Source of the DNA: Himantopus leucocephalus
Taxonomy: Eukaryota > Chordata > Aves > Charadriiformes > Recurvirostridae
Length of the DNA stretch: 64,000 bases
Assembly: GCA_003993805.1 (NCBI GenBank)
Contig: RSEF01000001.1
Coordinates: forward strand, 153,155,741-153,219,740
Reading direction: 5' to 3'
Below are positions 39,901-50,630 of this stretch, piece after piece. Both the position numbers and the translations under genes were made by a program. Below the pieces are notes generated by a model, which worked only from the letters and a program-made list of their open reading frames with translations, did not search any database and was not told the DNA's origin. Positions within the stretch are counted from its first letter, which is position 1; each line of letters starts with the position of its first letter.

Positions 39901-42900
39901 TAGCATTCCTTTTCCAATGGTAGCCCAGGTGGATGTGTTCAGACTGGAGAATCATTTACGGCTATAAGTATCCTAACTTGTCAATTATCCACCTGGTGAA
40001 GCAAGTTGGGGGACATAAATATTTGTGCCTGTTTAAGGAGAGGACTAGTAGAGTGAGCAGGAGTATATGCTAGAACTTCATCTCTGGCAGCAGTGCTGGC
40101 TTGAAGTGTACTTCAGACTACATCCTGTGGTTCTTAATGTGTACTTCTAGACGCTGATGAAGCCAGTCTCCTAAAGGAGATGTCTACATCCCTCATATAC
40201 AGGTGATGGAAGGAAATAAGGGGGTTTGGAGACTTAAGAAGGTCCTGTTAGCTTAATGTTAGTACCTAGATTACTGGTAGACAGAACCTCCTTTAGGAAT
40301 CCTTCAAAGGCTATTTTAAAAGGAGTTTAGATACTTTGCTTTAGGATAGCTGCTGCAGTAGATGCTTAAATTTATGTGTGAATTAAGTGTGTTAACGTAG
40401 GTGAACTGGATCTCATCCTTTGTTAAACATCTGGATTACCAACTTGAGTGTGCTTGGGTGATGCTTGTGGCAGGAGGCACCACCAGTTCAGGCCTGGGCT
40501 CCATATGTGTACAGGATAGCATGTCCAAGCAGAATATATGGGCTGCCTGTGGCACTACACATACCACAGCCTGGAGATACTTCCACTTCACAGTAGCTGT
40601 AAAGCTAGAAATAACTGATGAAATCTGTATGAAAGTGAACCATAAAGGGATTCATGCTTATGTACCATTTCAAAGGTAAAGGCATGAGGTTGTGGTACTG
40701 AATGCTTGCTTCTCATCTAATCAAAAAACCCAGTATGAGCTTTAATGTTTCTGGTTTCAGTCCAATCATCTAGTTATTTTCCCATCATGGGAGAATAAAT
40801 GTCAGAATTAAATGAAAGCAATTTGTGAGTGTATCAAGAAGAAGAAGGAATGCTTCAGGAGACTGAAAGAAAAAACTCAATCTGTCCTTTCAAACAGTTT
40901 AAAGTCTGGAGACATTTTGCTGTGGATTAAATGTGCTAGTAAATGTATATCAAAGGCACAGTATTTCTTTAAAAAGCACTTTTCAGATTATCCCTTCTTC
41001 CTACTATGCTGCCCCAGCTTCAGTGGGCAGAAGTGTTGAATTTAACAGCCCTTAGGACATCACCAAGACCAGGTTCAAATCAACCCAGTTTATGTCCTTT
41101 GAGATGCACTCCAAAAGATGTGTGTGATCAGAATTTTCAAGAGGATGCAAAAATCTGCTTATCACTACAGTGAAACAGCAAAGGGTTTGGATGAGCAACT
41201 AATCAATGGCACTTTTAACTGATCTTTTAATTTTAGAATTCTAATATTCATGGTGCATACCTACTGCCTTGGTTGTACATAGTTTTAGTCAAGTAATGAA
41301 AATACGCTTCAGTTACTGTGCTTTTTTCCCTTCTTAGGACTATTATCACAGCCAGGAGGTGAAGCAACGTTTTATGGCTGCCATGCACAGCATTGCCCAC
41401 CTGACAGCAAGAGATGTGGCTACAGCATTTGATCTTTCACAGTTTAAATCCGCTTGTGATTTAGGAGGTATTGCCTGTAATTGAACTGGTATACATATTA
41501 AAGGGAAAAGCTTGATTTCAGTTCTATATTTTGTTAGTTAAAATTTATGTATATTTTTTTACTAGAACTGCAGTAATATTGTCTATTGTTGTTTTTCTGT
41601 TATTGTAATGTCAGAATAAAAGGACTGAGTGCAGTTAACTGACAGCAGTGTTACTTAAATGGTATTTGCGTAGTTTCAGATCAGTGAACGTCACAATCAG
41701 TTATATACTGACACATAGCTCAGCACAGAAAACAAGATGGTTTGTGGCTCAGCTGATAGAATATTGGGCTGAGCTCCGTTTTCAACTGTGCTGTTGCTGT
41801 CCTTTGGCATGTCTAAGATTTTCAAAAGTAACGAAGGATTTATTTCTGAATCCTTCTGTATTGGGGTGTCAAACTTGAAACACTGCATTGCTAGAACAAA
41901 AAGTTTGGATTCTTCTAGAATGGATTTAAGTGTTTTGTGTGTTGTTTTAATTATTAATATCTAAGATGACCACCAAGACAGTGGAAACGAATGATACACC
42001 TGAAGAAACTCTTCTTGTTAGTGTCCTTTTTTACCTTGTGCTAGCAGTTGGACAGAGGGAGTGTTATTACTTAGGGAAAGATCCACTGAAGGAAGAACAC
42101 TTTACTTAGTGCCTGGGGAGGTGGACAGCATGTCAGAGGAATTAACACAGTTCTGGTGCAACCTTTGCCATTTGTGCAGAGACTGCAAGACTTTTACCAT
42201 CCCTGTCCTTTACCATGCTGGAGAGTGTTTGTCACACTTCAGGTATCGGTGCTTCGTGAATGGTAAATAGCTGTAGTGCTCTTCATCCACAAACTACCAG
42301 TCAATGCCCTTAATGTTTTTCTGGCCCCGCAAAAGCCTGAAGTACTGGTATCAAAGGTTGTATTAGCAATTCTGTGACAGTAAGGAATAATGCCTGCGTT
42401 CTCCAAACTTTAAAGCATTGCTCTATCCATCAGGAAGTGCTATTGCCCATGTTAATTGTGGAACTGACTGTCTACTTCTAATTCTGATTTGAGGCCTCTA
42501 TCTAAATGTTATATACAGCCTTGTCTTTAAAAATGTCTGCAAATGCTGGGAGAAACGACTTGATTTGGCTTTTTTTTTTAAACTTTCAACAGGCTGCACT
42601 GGAGCTCTGGCTCATGAATTAGTACAAATATACCCAAATCTCAAAGTCACAGTATTTGACCTTCCAGAAGTCATTGCAAACACCTCTTACTTTCAGCCTT
42701 CAGGACAACACACAGCTCCAGTGACATTTATATCAGGTAAATGTAACATGTGATCTTTTGTCTTATTTCTTTTATCCTGGAGCACAGAGCAGGCTCTTTT
42801 GCTGCAGAAAATGGTGTGCTATCCTGCTCCAACCCCAAACGTGTGTCTTAGTACAAGGCAATGTAGGCTCAGCTGTGCTAAATGGGGTCATTGTATTTCT

Positions 42901-45900
42901 CAAGCCTGTGGGGATAAAACCAAACTGACTATGATCGGAGAATGTGGATAGATAAGTACGAATTAGTCATTTTTGGTACCACTGGGAGTAGAGGCTGCAT
43001 GTCCTTTTCTCAGGCTTTTCTTATCTAGGCATTATGTATTACAGAATTCTTACCTGTGATCTGCTCTGCTCTTTAACTCCACTTTCCTTATCTGCAAATC
43101 AGTGCATCCCTGTACCTGTTCATTCTTGTTTCTTTCTGATGAAGCTCCTAGTTCCTCCACAATAATTTCATTTTGTAGGAATGTACTCTGTGGTTTCTGT
43201 AGGAATGTACTAACTCTGCTTTCCAACAGGTGACTTCTTCAAGGATAATCTTCCAGAAGCAGATCTTTATATTCTTTCACGTGTTCTTCATGACTGGCCT
43301 GATGAAAAGGTACATGTGCTGTTAAGCAAAATATCAGCTGTTTGCAAACCAGGTAAGTTTTTTCATCTTGTGGGCTTAAAGGCGCATGTTAATGGATAAA
43401 CATAATGTGTAATGATAAGCTTGTATTAAAAAAAAGTGTATTTTTATGTCTGATGCTAGCAGCCTTTGCTTGAATGTCTGTGCTTGCATTATGGTAACAC
43501 CTACTAAGAAAAAAAGGAAACAAAGCTGCTAACAAAACTATATAAAATAAGCCCTTACTATAGTTGCAGGCTTCACATACAACTACGTCATCTCCCCCAT
43601 CTCTGCCATGCCCAGTCTTTCTTACTGAGCCCCATATCATCAAATACCTAAGCGTGTGCTTATTTCTATACATACAACTAGTCTAACTGAAGTTCCTTCA
43701 GGTTAATCAAGAAGCAGCAGTTTGTTTTGCTAGCTCAGTGGTGCCAGAATATGATAAACTGGAGTTCAGCACTATTTTATGCACAGATTTCTTGAGAAAT
43801 ATCTAGCTGCTTCTGCTTTCTCCTACATTTGGACAGTGTAAAAGATCAAAGGGAAGGACAAAAAGAAGAAAAGCCTGACTGCTAAAATGAACTGATTCCT
43901 TAATCCAACAGGATTAACTGTTGCTACGGAGTTTGTTTCATATGAGAGCATTCAAAATGAGGTCTAGGCCATAGGCATAATCCTGTTTATAAATTATGAA
44001 AGAAAATTGTGGATGACTGTCTTAATCTTCTTATGTGAAGCGTGGGGCATGACAGATGCTTTCAGGAGTTGCTTGGTTCAAATGCAAACAAGACTGAGTT
44101 TAAGAGCATAGTCGGGAAGTGACCTGAACTTCACTGAAGTGGAGACCGTGCTCTAAACTCCCCCTTCCTTTTAACACTTAACAGTTGCTTCCAGGAGGAT
44201 ATTGCTGAAGGTAAATTTCCATCTCTGATTTCCACTGAAGACCATTAGAACACTAGTTAGAGGGATGTCTCTGAACAAAACACTAAAAACTTGAAACTAG
44301 AAATGCTTTACTGAACCACTTTTGGTTGTTTTGGAAATGCAGGAAGTGCCTTGCTAGTGGCAGAAATTGTGCTTGACGAACAGAAGACGCGCCCTCCCAG
44401 AGCTGTACTACAGTCCCTCAGTATGACTGAAGGCAAGCAGAGAAGTGGCTCAGAATATAAACAGCTACTGGAGAAATACGGATTCACAAATGTACAAATT
44501 AAGATCACAGGAAACTTATTAGATGCTGTTTTGGGCTTCAGGAAGAATCTGTCACTGTAGTGTGCCCAGAAGCAAACGGGGATGCTGAGTTTTTACAACA
44601 CTTGTGCGATATACCCATCATTGACCAGCACATACTGTCAGTTTAGGATCATTTTTGACCCTTTCTCTGAAGCATAGTTGTTACAGGCCTTGTGTAAAAG
44701 TTGGACTGCAGCTTCTGGAAGAGTGAGTACTATGCATTTAAAAAGTGTCTGGGGCAGGCCAAAACTCCTATGTATTAAACACCTTTATGTCCAGTTCTTT
44801 TGGCTAGTTTGCAGACTGTATTAAGCTTAGACTTGACATAGCTGTATAGCATGGCAAGTTAAAACTACAAGCTTTTATGAACCACATTAATACCTTACTT
44901 TTCTTGGACCTTAAAATTAAAGAGAATTCTCTCCCTGCGGTGTATTCAGTGGTTACTGCTCATTTTTATCAGAAATGAAAAAATAAAAATGAATACTGTA
45001 CCACCTGTATGAAGTTGGGGACACTAGTCCTCTTTTTCACTTTTCTGTGGGGCTTTAGTCAAAAACATCTCAAGGATACCCTTTTTTAAGCACACTTCCC
45101 ACAGGCAAAAGTGAAAGTAGGACAAAGGTCAAATGTATTCCTACGGCAGCTATAATGTCATGGAGAAACTTCAGCAGCCTCTGACCTCCAGCCACAGTAT
45201 GTACCCACACAGGCTGCAGTTGAGAGCTGTTCCTATCTCTTCCGGGTTTTTCTGAATATGATTAGATGGCCATATATGCTTTCTGTCTCACTACTTGAGA
45301 TGAGTTTTAGGATTTATGTATAAATTCACTTACAAAAATTAAAAGTAGAAGTTCCTTTGTGTTCCAGTCTTTAATTGGCGAAGTACATACTGTATCCCAT
45401 CTTTTCAAGTAATTTGTCACTGATGTCACCTCTCCTAATGTTTTTTTTTCCCTGATACTTCATTGATATTTATGTTTTCTATTTAAAGTACACTTTGTAG
45501 TGGAAGCCTTTCTGGAGATTAAAGTTGCACTTTCAAACTGGCTTTTTTTCTGTATCAGTTGTGAGTTTCTTGCCTGTCACCATTCTACAGCAATAATCTC
45601 AGTAAGCCAGCGTGAAGGAGGTGGTGCCTATGCTGAATCACCAACCTCAGCAAATTAGAGAGAGTTGATAAGCAAGGTCAAGAGTTGCATCTGCCTGGTA
45701 GACTCTGTTTTATGTTACTTAATCAGAAGTTACTTTGCTCTTTGAGCACTGAGTGAAGCAAAAGTGCCACATTGATTCAATTCATCTTGAGAAACATGCT
45801 TACTACAGGGTATTTCAGCTGTACAGAATCAGGGAAATGTCAGACTTTTACCACGTTGGAGTTCTTAATTCTTAGCAGAGGCTTTTATGAATGGAAATTT

Positions 45901-48900
45901 GACTGATCTCATCTGTACAGACATTTAAAGAGACACAGCAAAATATTTAACAACTGAATAAATTTTAAATAAGTTTCTTTTCCGTATTGACATGAAGCTT
46001 GCCATTATGCTTAACAGGTTTGTATTTTGAGAGACTCATTGCAGCAATCAGATCTTTCTCATCTCATAGTTATTCATGAAGTTCATAATGCTGTTCTTTA
46101 AGACACTCTAAGCTGTTTGAGAAAATTTCAATCCTAAAGTTGGCACACCTGTAACTGTCACAGACTTTAAAACTGTGCCTCTCAGTACTATGTATCTGAC
46201 TGTAAAATTTGAATAGAATGTGCTTGGCTACCACGCAACCTCACTGTACTCTGTGATTAAAGCACAACACTACACACACTGAACACTAGTCCCTTGGGCA
46301 CGGTGTCTGTGGTAATGCACCGCAGCTTTGCTCTCTCAGGATAATTAAGCATTGGAGCAGGTTGCCCAGAGAGGTTGTGGAATCTCTGTCCTTGGAGGTT
46401 TCAGGATCTAAGAACAAAGCCCTGGACAAGCTGAGCTAACTGTAAAGCTGCCCTGCTTCGAGGGGGAGGTTGGACTAGAAATCTCTTATGGTCCATTTCA
46501 GCCTAAGCTGTTCTATAATCATTTGACGTAGCCCAGTCACCTGAGAAATCATAAACTCATCTTGTTTCATTAATGTCCAAATTAAGTTTTGCACTTGCTC
46601 TGGAGAAAGCAGGTATCTTTTGCTGACTGGTAGAAGGGGTACATTTAATGGTGTTACACTGAAAAGACTTCCTTCCTAAGCAGTAGGCATAAGTGAGGAA
46701 AATTTGGGCCTCTTCACTAATCAAGACATGAAGAGTGAGGGGGCTAAGTTTTAAAATCCAAATGAACTTCTGCCAATACAGCCTGTAGGTTTTATGCTCC
46801 TCGGGGAATGACATTCAGCTATGCCTTTCTGAGGATGTTGTCTTTTAACTGCATTCTGCCTTAACAGTTTAGAGGAAATGTGATAAACAGAAATCAATTT
46901 TTTGAGGTGGAGAATCATGGGGGTTAACAGAGTGATAGATGAATAATAGAAACAAGAACTTCAGCACTTGGTCACTGAATGCTGAGACAAGAATCCTTAA
47001 GGAAGATAGAAGTTTGTAAGAAAGAAGAGACACAACTTGGTTGGCTGTCCTAGGTTAATCATTTTTATATAAATTTTTGACCTTTTTACAGCTATTAACT
47101 AGTACTTGTGCCTGGGAAAGTAATGGGATAGAAGCAAACAGTAGTGCGTCATTTGAGCCACCCAGTGCAAAAGCTTAGGAAGAGCTATTTAACAGCTAAG
47201 CCCCTCTCAATTCAGTTTTGGATGTGTTAGCTGACTCCTGGATAGTGGAAGTATTTAATGGTGGGGGGGGTGGTGGTGTTTTGTTTTGGAGGACTGGCAC
47301 TCTTGCTAAACAATGGTAATCTAGATTAAATGACTTTCTAATTCTGAAAAGACTGTTATGACCATTAATCTCCTATAAAACCATGGCCAAAATTTCTTTA
47401 TCAAAGTGGGGGTTTTATTTCTTTATCAAACCCGGAAAGAGTTGAAAGTTAGCTCTGTTTCAGTCCTTCTCACGAAGAAATTTCAATTACATTAGTAAAT
47501 ATTAACTGTAGAGAGATTTCTTTTTTCTTTTTCCCTGTACTAACTTAATTGTGTCTAATTTTTGAAGGTGTTCTTTCCATGTTGGTTGTGCTTTCTGGGT
47601 ATATTTTTCCAGATTACCCCATTGTTATCCAGATGTCCCAGATAACTTGTCATGGCAAAACATAATGACTGTTCTATTTGTGTCCTCTTTTCAGAATGTA
47701 TGAAATTTGGACACCATCTTCCCAAGCTGTAATATAATGGTGACTTAGAAATTATAGTCCTGCATTACTCTAGCTAGCAATGTTTGGTGTGTAATCAGGA
47801 ACAGTGATTCTCGGGTGCCTCTGTTGAAGGCAAAGGCAAATCACACAGCAAAGAGCAGAGGAAGGAGGCAGGAATAGAAACCACTGAATCATAACAAATG
47901 GGCTTCATCACCCTAACTTTTGATACCTAAATATTAGACATTCAAATCATCTAGTCACCTGGAGCTCTCCAATCAGTAGAAAAACAGGTATTTTCAGAGG
48001 ATGATTCGTCTCGCCTCTCTGAAAGGAAATTTCCTGGTTTTCCTAATAAAAGTGACTATACATTTAATAGTGGATAGAATGTATTTAAGAGGGCTAGCTG
48101 AAATACAGCTATCTAATCTATGGATGACTGAATTAGGGCGGAAGAAACCCACTGGAGAGATAATGTAGGTTGAGGCTCACCTCAGACATGCTTGGCTAAT
48201 CCTTTTTCTTTGTGAAGCAAACTTGTGTCATTGGTTCATCACAGGGTAAGTGTCTTGAACTTGCATTTAGTAAGGTAGCTGATGATACGAGGAAGAAACG
48301 GGGAATGTATTGATAAGCTGTTTGAACAACTTTCATGACTCCTGGTAGTTAACACCGAGGTCTCAGCCAGCAATTTTATCTGCAGTTCTCAGTCTCTTCT
48401 CTAAAAAACTGCAACGTTACATTTAATTTACTTTTTATCAGTTGTTAAATGTGTAAGGTGTACATGTGGGAATGGCTCTGAGGAGATTGGCTTAGGGGTC
48501 AGAAAGATCTGAATGTTATGCAGCACTTAGCAGTACTAAAATCACTGTAAAATACTGCTATTTTGATCTGAGTCAGTGGCCTCCTACCCCCAAGAGAAAC
48601 CACCACATAAGATGCAAGGCCAAAAAACAATGAGTAAAACAACGCTCCTTTTGTCAACAGCCCACTCTTGTCTTCCTTTTCCCCTCATGGGTCTGAAGAT
48701 GGAGAAAGAGGCTGTGTGTAAACAGGATCATTTAAGTTGTGTTCGCATCCCTAGGTCAGGGCGACCACAAAGACCTCACTTCCTCCAGAAATAATGTACA
48801 ACATTGACTTCTTTGCTTCTATAATGCTCGCCATCCACCATTTTGTCTGTTTGGCACCATTTCGATATGAATGTGAAGCAGCAATATATCCCAAAGAGAT

Positions 48901-49432
48901 GTAAATACTCTTCCTGTCTTACTGTTAAAACCTCATGCCAAGTCTACAGAAGTCATCCCTTCTTCCCCTGAAAACAAAGACGTGACTTGACTTGCGAATG
49001 TTTGATCCCTCCATAGTGTGGAAGGGAATTTCCTGGGGTTTGTGAGAGGAGTGTGTTATACATTTCATAGTCAATTAGTCATTTCATAACAGAGCAACTC
49101 TATAAATGATAAATTAAATCACCTGTCTCTTGTAGAGTGCACCCTTATATATGGTAGCAGAAATTCTCTTGCCTGATAATGGATTAGTACCATTGCATGC
49201 ATTTGTTTTTAAATTAGGCTGTGGGATTTTGCTGGCTGAAATGGTGTTGGATGATGAGAAGAAGATCAGGAGCACAGCTCTGCTGCAGTCTTTGAACATG
49301 CTTGTGCAGACAGAGGGAAAGGAGAGAAGTGGCTCTGAGTATCGACGCTTACTGGAACAACATGGATTCACAAATGTCAAAATCAGATTGACAGGAACTT
49401 TGCTAGATGTCGTTCTCTGCGTTAAGACGTAG
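33521..49432 (+). CDS. ASMTL: Acetylserotonin O-methyltransferase-like protein, 5' incomplete, with two alternative last exons
   Basis: Seven exon positions with consistent phases encode about 460 residues. ASMTL fuses an N-terminal Maf-type nucleotide pyrophosphatase domain to a C-terminal SAM-dependent methyltransferase domain related to melatonin-forming ASMT; the human protein has 621 residues. Present here are the end of the Maf domain ([14 protein letters not shown], then [10 protein letters not shown]), an acidic Ser-rich linker, the winged-helix-like dimerisation part, the SAM-binding DLGGCTGALA motif, the acidic VFDLPEV strand and the HDWPDEKV motif with the family's catalytic His-Asp. 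Roughly the first 160-170 residues are missing, probably in the gap at 33002-33101. The 3' end is doubled: exon 43230-43352 can join either 44343-44560 or 49218-49432. Methyltransferase activity of ASMTL is not established in mammals. The distal copy, with canonical motif, is probably the ancestral end. Confidence 0.94.
33948..37201 (+). other. ASMTL intron
   Basis: Phase-0 intron with GTAAGG donor and ATGTAG acceptor. It holds A/T runs and a short CR1 tail at about 36312-36370. No other coding exon was recognised. Confidence 0.8.
36312..36370 (-). mobile_element. CR1 LINE 3'-tail fragment
   Basis: The sequence TTGGAAGGGACCT, followed by CATCTAGTCCAACTACC, matches the reverse complement of the 3' end shared by bird CR1 elements. 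Only about 60 bases are recognisable, so it is old or severely 5'-truncated. Confidence 0.7.
37202..37364 (+). CDS. ASMTL: ASMTL exon: methyltransferase N-terminal helices
   Basis: 163 bases, entering in phase 0 and leaving in phase 1 (CAAG|GTGACT). It encodes [18 protein letters not shown] and later [18 protein letters not shown]. This is the dimerisation/winged-helix segment of plant- and animal-type O-methyltransferases, close to human ASMTL. Confidence 0.95.
37365..39160 (+). other. ASMTL intron containing a CR1 element
   Basis: Phase-1 intron ending in TTCCCGTAAG. Its central part is a plus-strand CR1 copy (about 37688-38440). Nothing else coding was recognised. Confidence 0.85.
37688..38440 (+). 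mobile_element. CR1 LINE, 3' part of ORF2 and 3'UTR
   Basis: The plus-strand reading frame shows CR1 ORF2 C-terminal blocks: [42 protein letters not shown] and [19 protein letters not shown]. The copy ends in the CR1 tail (TGACTCTATGATTCTATC). It is 5'-truncated, as most CR1 copies are, and lies in an ASMTL intron in the gene's orientation. One in-frame TAG (38037-38039) interrupts an otherwise open frame of about 220 codons. It cannot move by itself, since the catalytic part is absent. Confidence 0.93.
39161..39345 (+). CDS. ASMTL: ASMTL exon
   Basis: 185 bases, phase 1 to phase 0 (TTTAAG|GTAATA). It encodes [20 protein letters not shown], then the segment ending GKKAEDLFK. These blocks match human ASMTL closely and form part of the substrate-binding helices. 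Confidence 0.95.
39346..41337 (+). other. ASMTL intron
   Basis: Phase-0 intron ending in CCCTTCTTAG. No repeat of a known family and no other exon was recognised. Confidence 0.8.
41338..41467 (+). CDS. ASMTL: ASMTL exon leading into the SAM-binding motif
   Basis: 130 bases, phase 0 to phase 1. It encodes [19 protein letters not shown], then [15 protein letters not shown], the strand just before the glycine-rich SAM loop. The loop is completed by the next exon. Donor is GAG|GTATTG. Confidence 0.95.
41468..42592 (+). other. ASMTL intron
   Basis: Phase-1 intron that splits the SAM-binding glycine loop. Acceptor is CTTTCAACAG. No repeat family or extra exon seen. Confidence 0.8.
42593..42736 (+). 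CDS. ASMTL: ASMTL exon: SAM-binding core
   Basis: 144 bases, phase 1 to phase 1. Joined to the previous exon it reads [14 protein letters not shown], the glycine-rich SAM loop. The following [10 protein letters not shown] carries the acidic residue expected to bind the SAM ribose. Donor is TCAG|GTAAAT. Confidence 0.95.
42737..43229 (+). other. ASMTL intron
   Basis: Short phase-1 intron of 493 bases with acceptor TTCCAACAG. Nothing else recognised. Confidence 0.85.
43230..43352 (+). CDS. ASMTL: ASMTL exon: catalytic HDW motif
   Basis: 123 bases, phase 1 to phase 1. It encodes [20 protein letters not shown], then [18 protein letters not shown]. The His-Asp pair corresponds to the catalytic His of ASMT-type enzymes (His255-Asp256 in human ASMT, from memory). 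Its donor, CCAG|GTAAGT, is strong and can pair with either terminal exon. Confidence 0.95.
43353..44342 (+). other. ASMTL intron before the proximal last exon
   Basis: Phase-1 intron with GTAAGT donor and GGAAATGCAG acceptor. The polypyrimidine tract is interrupted by purines. No repeat family recognised. Confidence 0.8.
44343..44560 (+). CDS. ASMTL: ASMTL proximal terminal exon (variant copy)
   Basis: It encodes 72 residues and a TAG stop, entering in phase 1. It is about 59% identical to the distal terminal exon (40 of 68 aligned positions by eye) and has no frame damage. Where ASMT and ASMTL normally read [10 protein letters not shown](K/Q)ER, this copy reads [10 protein letters not shown]. 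Thus Asn is changed to Ser, Leu-Val-Gln is deleted, and Glu is changed to Gln. These match Asn302, Gln306 and Glu311 of human ASMT, which I recall as substrate-pocket or catalytic residues. A protein with this end might be folded yet inactive or altered in substrate. Its own poly(A) signal is at 44982. Confidence 0.88.
44982..44987 (+). terminator. Poly(A) signal AATAAA for the proximal ASMTL end
   Basis: A canonical hexamer 422 bases past the proximal stop, followed by a GT/T-containing downstream region near 45010-45060. Confidence 0.65.
46335..46525 (+). mobile_element. CR1 LINE 3' fragment
   Basis: The sequence ATTGGAGCAGGTTGCCCAGA, then GAGGTTGTGGAATCTCTGTC, matches the [13 protein letters not shown] region at the end of CR1 ORF2. 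The copy ends in the 3' tail (TGGACTAGA, then CTGTTCTATAATCAT). Only about 190 bases remain and the reading frame is not intact. Confidence 0.85.
49218..49432 (+). CDS. ASMTL: ASMTL distal terminal exon (canonical motif)
   Basis: It encodes 71 residues and a TAG stop, entering in phase 1 after TTTTTAAATTAG. It reads [20 protein letters not shown], which is the canonical ASMT/ASMTL block, so the Asn, Gln and Glu positions of the pocket are all kept. It resembles human ASMTL more than the proximal copy does and is the likely original end. The open frame continues upstream of the acceptor to 49151, but without homology. The AATAAA at 49894 gives a 3'UTR of about 480 bases. Confidence 0.92.
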
Positions 49433-49607
49433 AATAGAATGGATTTAGTAGTAAAATCTGGATGTTTCTAGTCATGTTTGATGTTTTGTAATTATGCAAA
49501 TACATTCTCAGTTTCCCATCAATACCATAAACAAGAAATGTTATGTCAGCTTTCTGAAATTATTTTTAAAAAGGGGGAGAGATTGATTGCATTTGTTTTG
49601 AACTTTA

Positions 49608-49643
49608 GTCAAATGATGCCAGGAGATTCTGGCATCATTTGAC
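49608..49643 (+). repeat. Perfect 15-bp inverted repeat (hairpin) in the distal ASMTL 3'UTR
   Basis: GTCAAATGATGCCAG at 49608-49622 and its exact reverse complement at 49629-49643 enclose the 6-base loop GAGATT. It lies between the distal stop codon and its poly(A) signal, so in mRNA it would be a stable stem-loop. Confidence 0.85.
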
Positions 49644-49893
49644 GGCAGGGATACTGTGGCTGCACACTTGCGGTACCCTCCGAAACAAGTCTCAAACCAC
49701 AAATGGTGTCAGCAGCCCTACGGCAGTATTCACCTTACTGAGAAATCAGTTTCTTCATACTTGGTGCAATTAGAATAATCCAGTTTTTAGACAAGCACAC
49801 ATTGCCCCTTCTTCAGGAGGTTAAAGGAGGTATCATTTCAATACTCCATCACTGTTCGTTTTAATATCATTTTATGTTACACTCTCTATTGTA

Positions 49894-49899
49894 AATAAA
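49894..49899 (+). terminator. Poly(A) signal AATAAA for the distal ASMTL end
   Basis: A canonical hexamer 462 bases past the distal stop codon. No other AATAAA was seen between that stop and this site. Confidence 0.7.
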
Positions 49900-50630
49900 G
49901 AAACATTGTCTAAGGAAGTCTGGAAACCACTACCGCAATGGCGTAGTCAAGATAGGAAGCAGAAGAACTGGAGCAGCGGCTTCTCAGGAGAGTCAAGACA
50001 GACTCCTCTGCCTTCTGTGAGGCTTCTGAAAAAAGGCAGTTGTATAAAAGCGCAAGTTTCATCTGCGATTATAATTGGAGAGGAAATGTGGGGGCACCAC
50101 AATCGGTTCAAGAACATCCTCCTCCTCTTTTTTAGCCTTACTTAATTTGTGAGCTCTTGTGAAAGTGGATACCAGAATATGAGATTAGATAAAGAACAGA
50201 AAGGAAAAAAAAGAAGAGTGCAGAAACAGAAGGAAAAGCATGGTACTAAGGAGAAAAGGATTTCCCCCAGTCAGATGCATGTGAGCTCACAAGGTGAACG
50301 GGGCAGGACAACTACTGACTGAACAGTTTCCTGTCACAAAAGTTACGTACATTTTACCTTCCCTTTTCAAACCGACAACACTTCAGAGTCCCAGAGTATC
50401 AAGTTCTTTTTTAATCAATAGAAAATTTTATGGGGAAAAAAATCCTAGCCTTGCACACATTGTGTTGTGCTATGAGAGTATTAACATTCAGTTATGAGCT
50501 TTTTTTAAAAGAAAACTACCGCACTAAGCTGTGTGTACCTGCCTGAGAATATGCACTACAGCCTTTCTTTAATTACATCCAAAATATGGTCCTGTCACAC
50601 TGTGGCCCTTTGTGGGTACAGGAGTCACTT

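Larger units (their letters stand above)
44561..49217. other. Proximal 3'UTR and sequence between the two ASMTL terminal exons
   Basis: The first roughly 440 bases would be the proximal 3'UTR, up to the AATAAA at 44982. The rest is noncoding and would be intron for the distal form. It includes a CR1 3' fragment at 46335-46525 and a second AATAAA at about 45957. No additional duplicated ASMTL exon was recognised between the two terminal copies. The distal acceptor at the right end is TTTTTAAATTAG. Confidence 0.7.
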
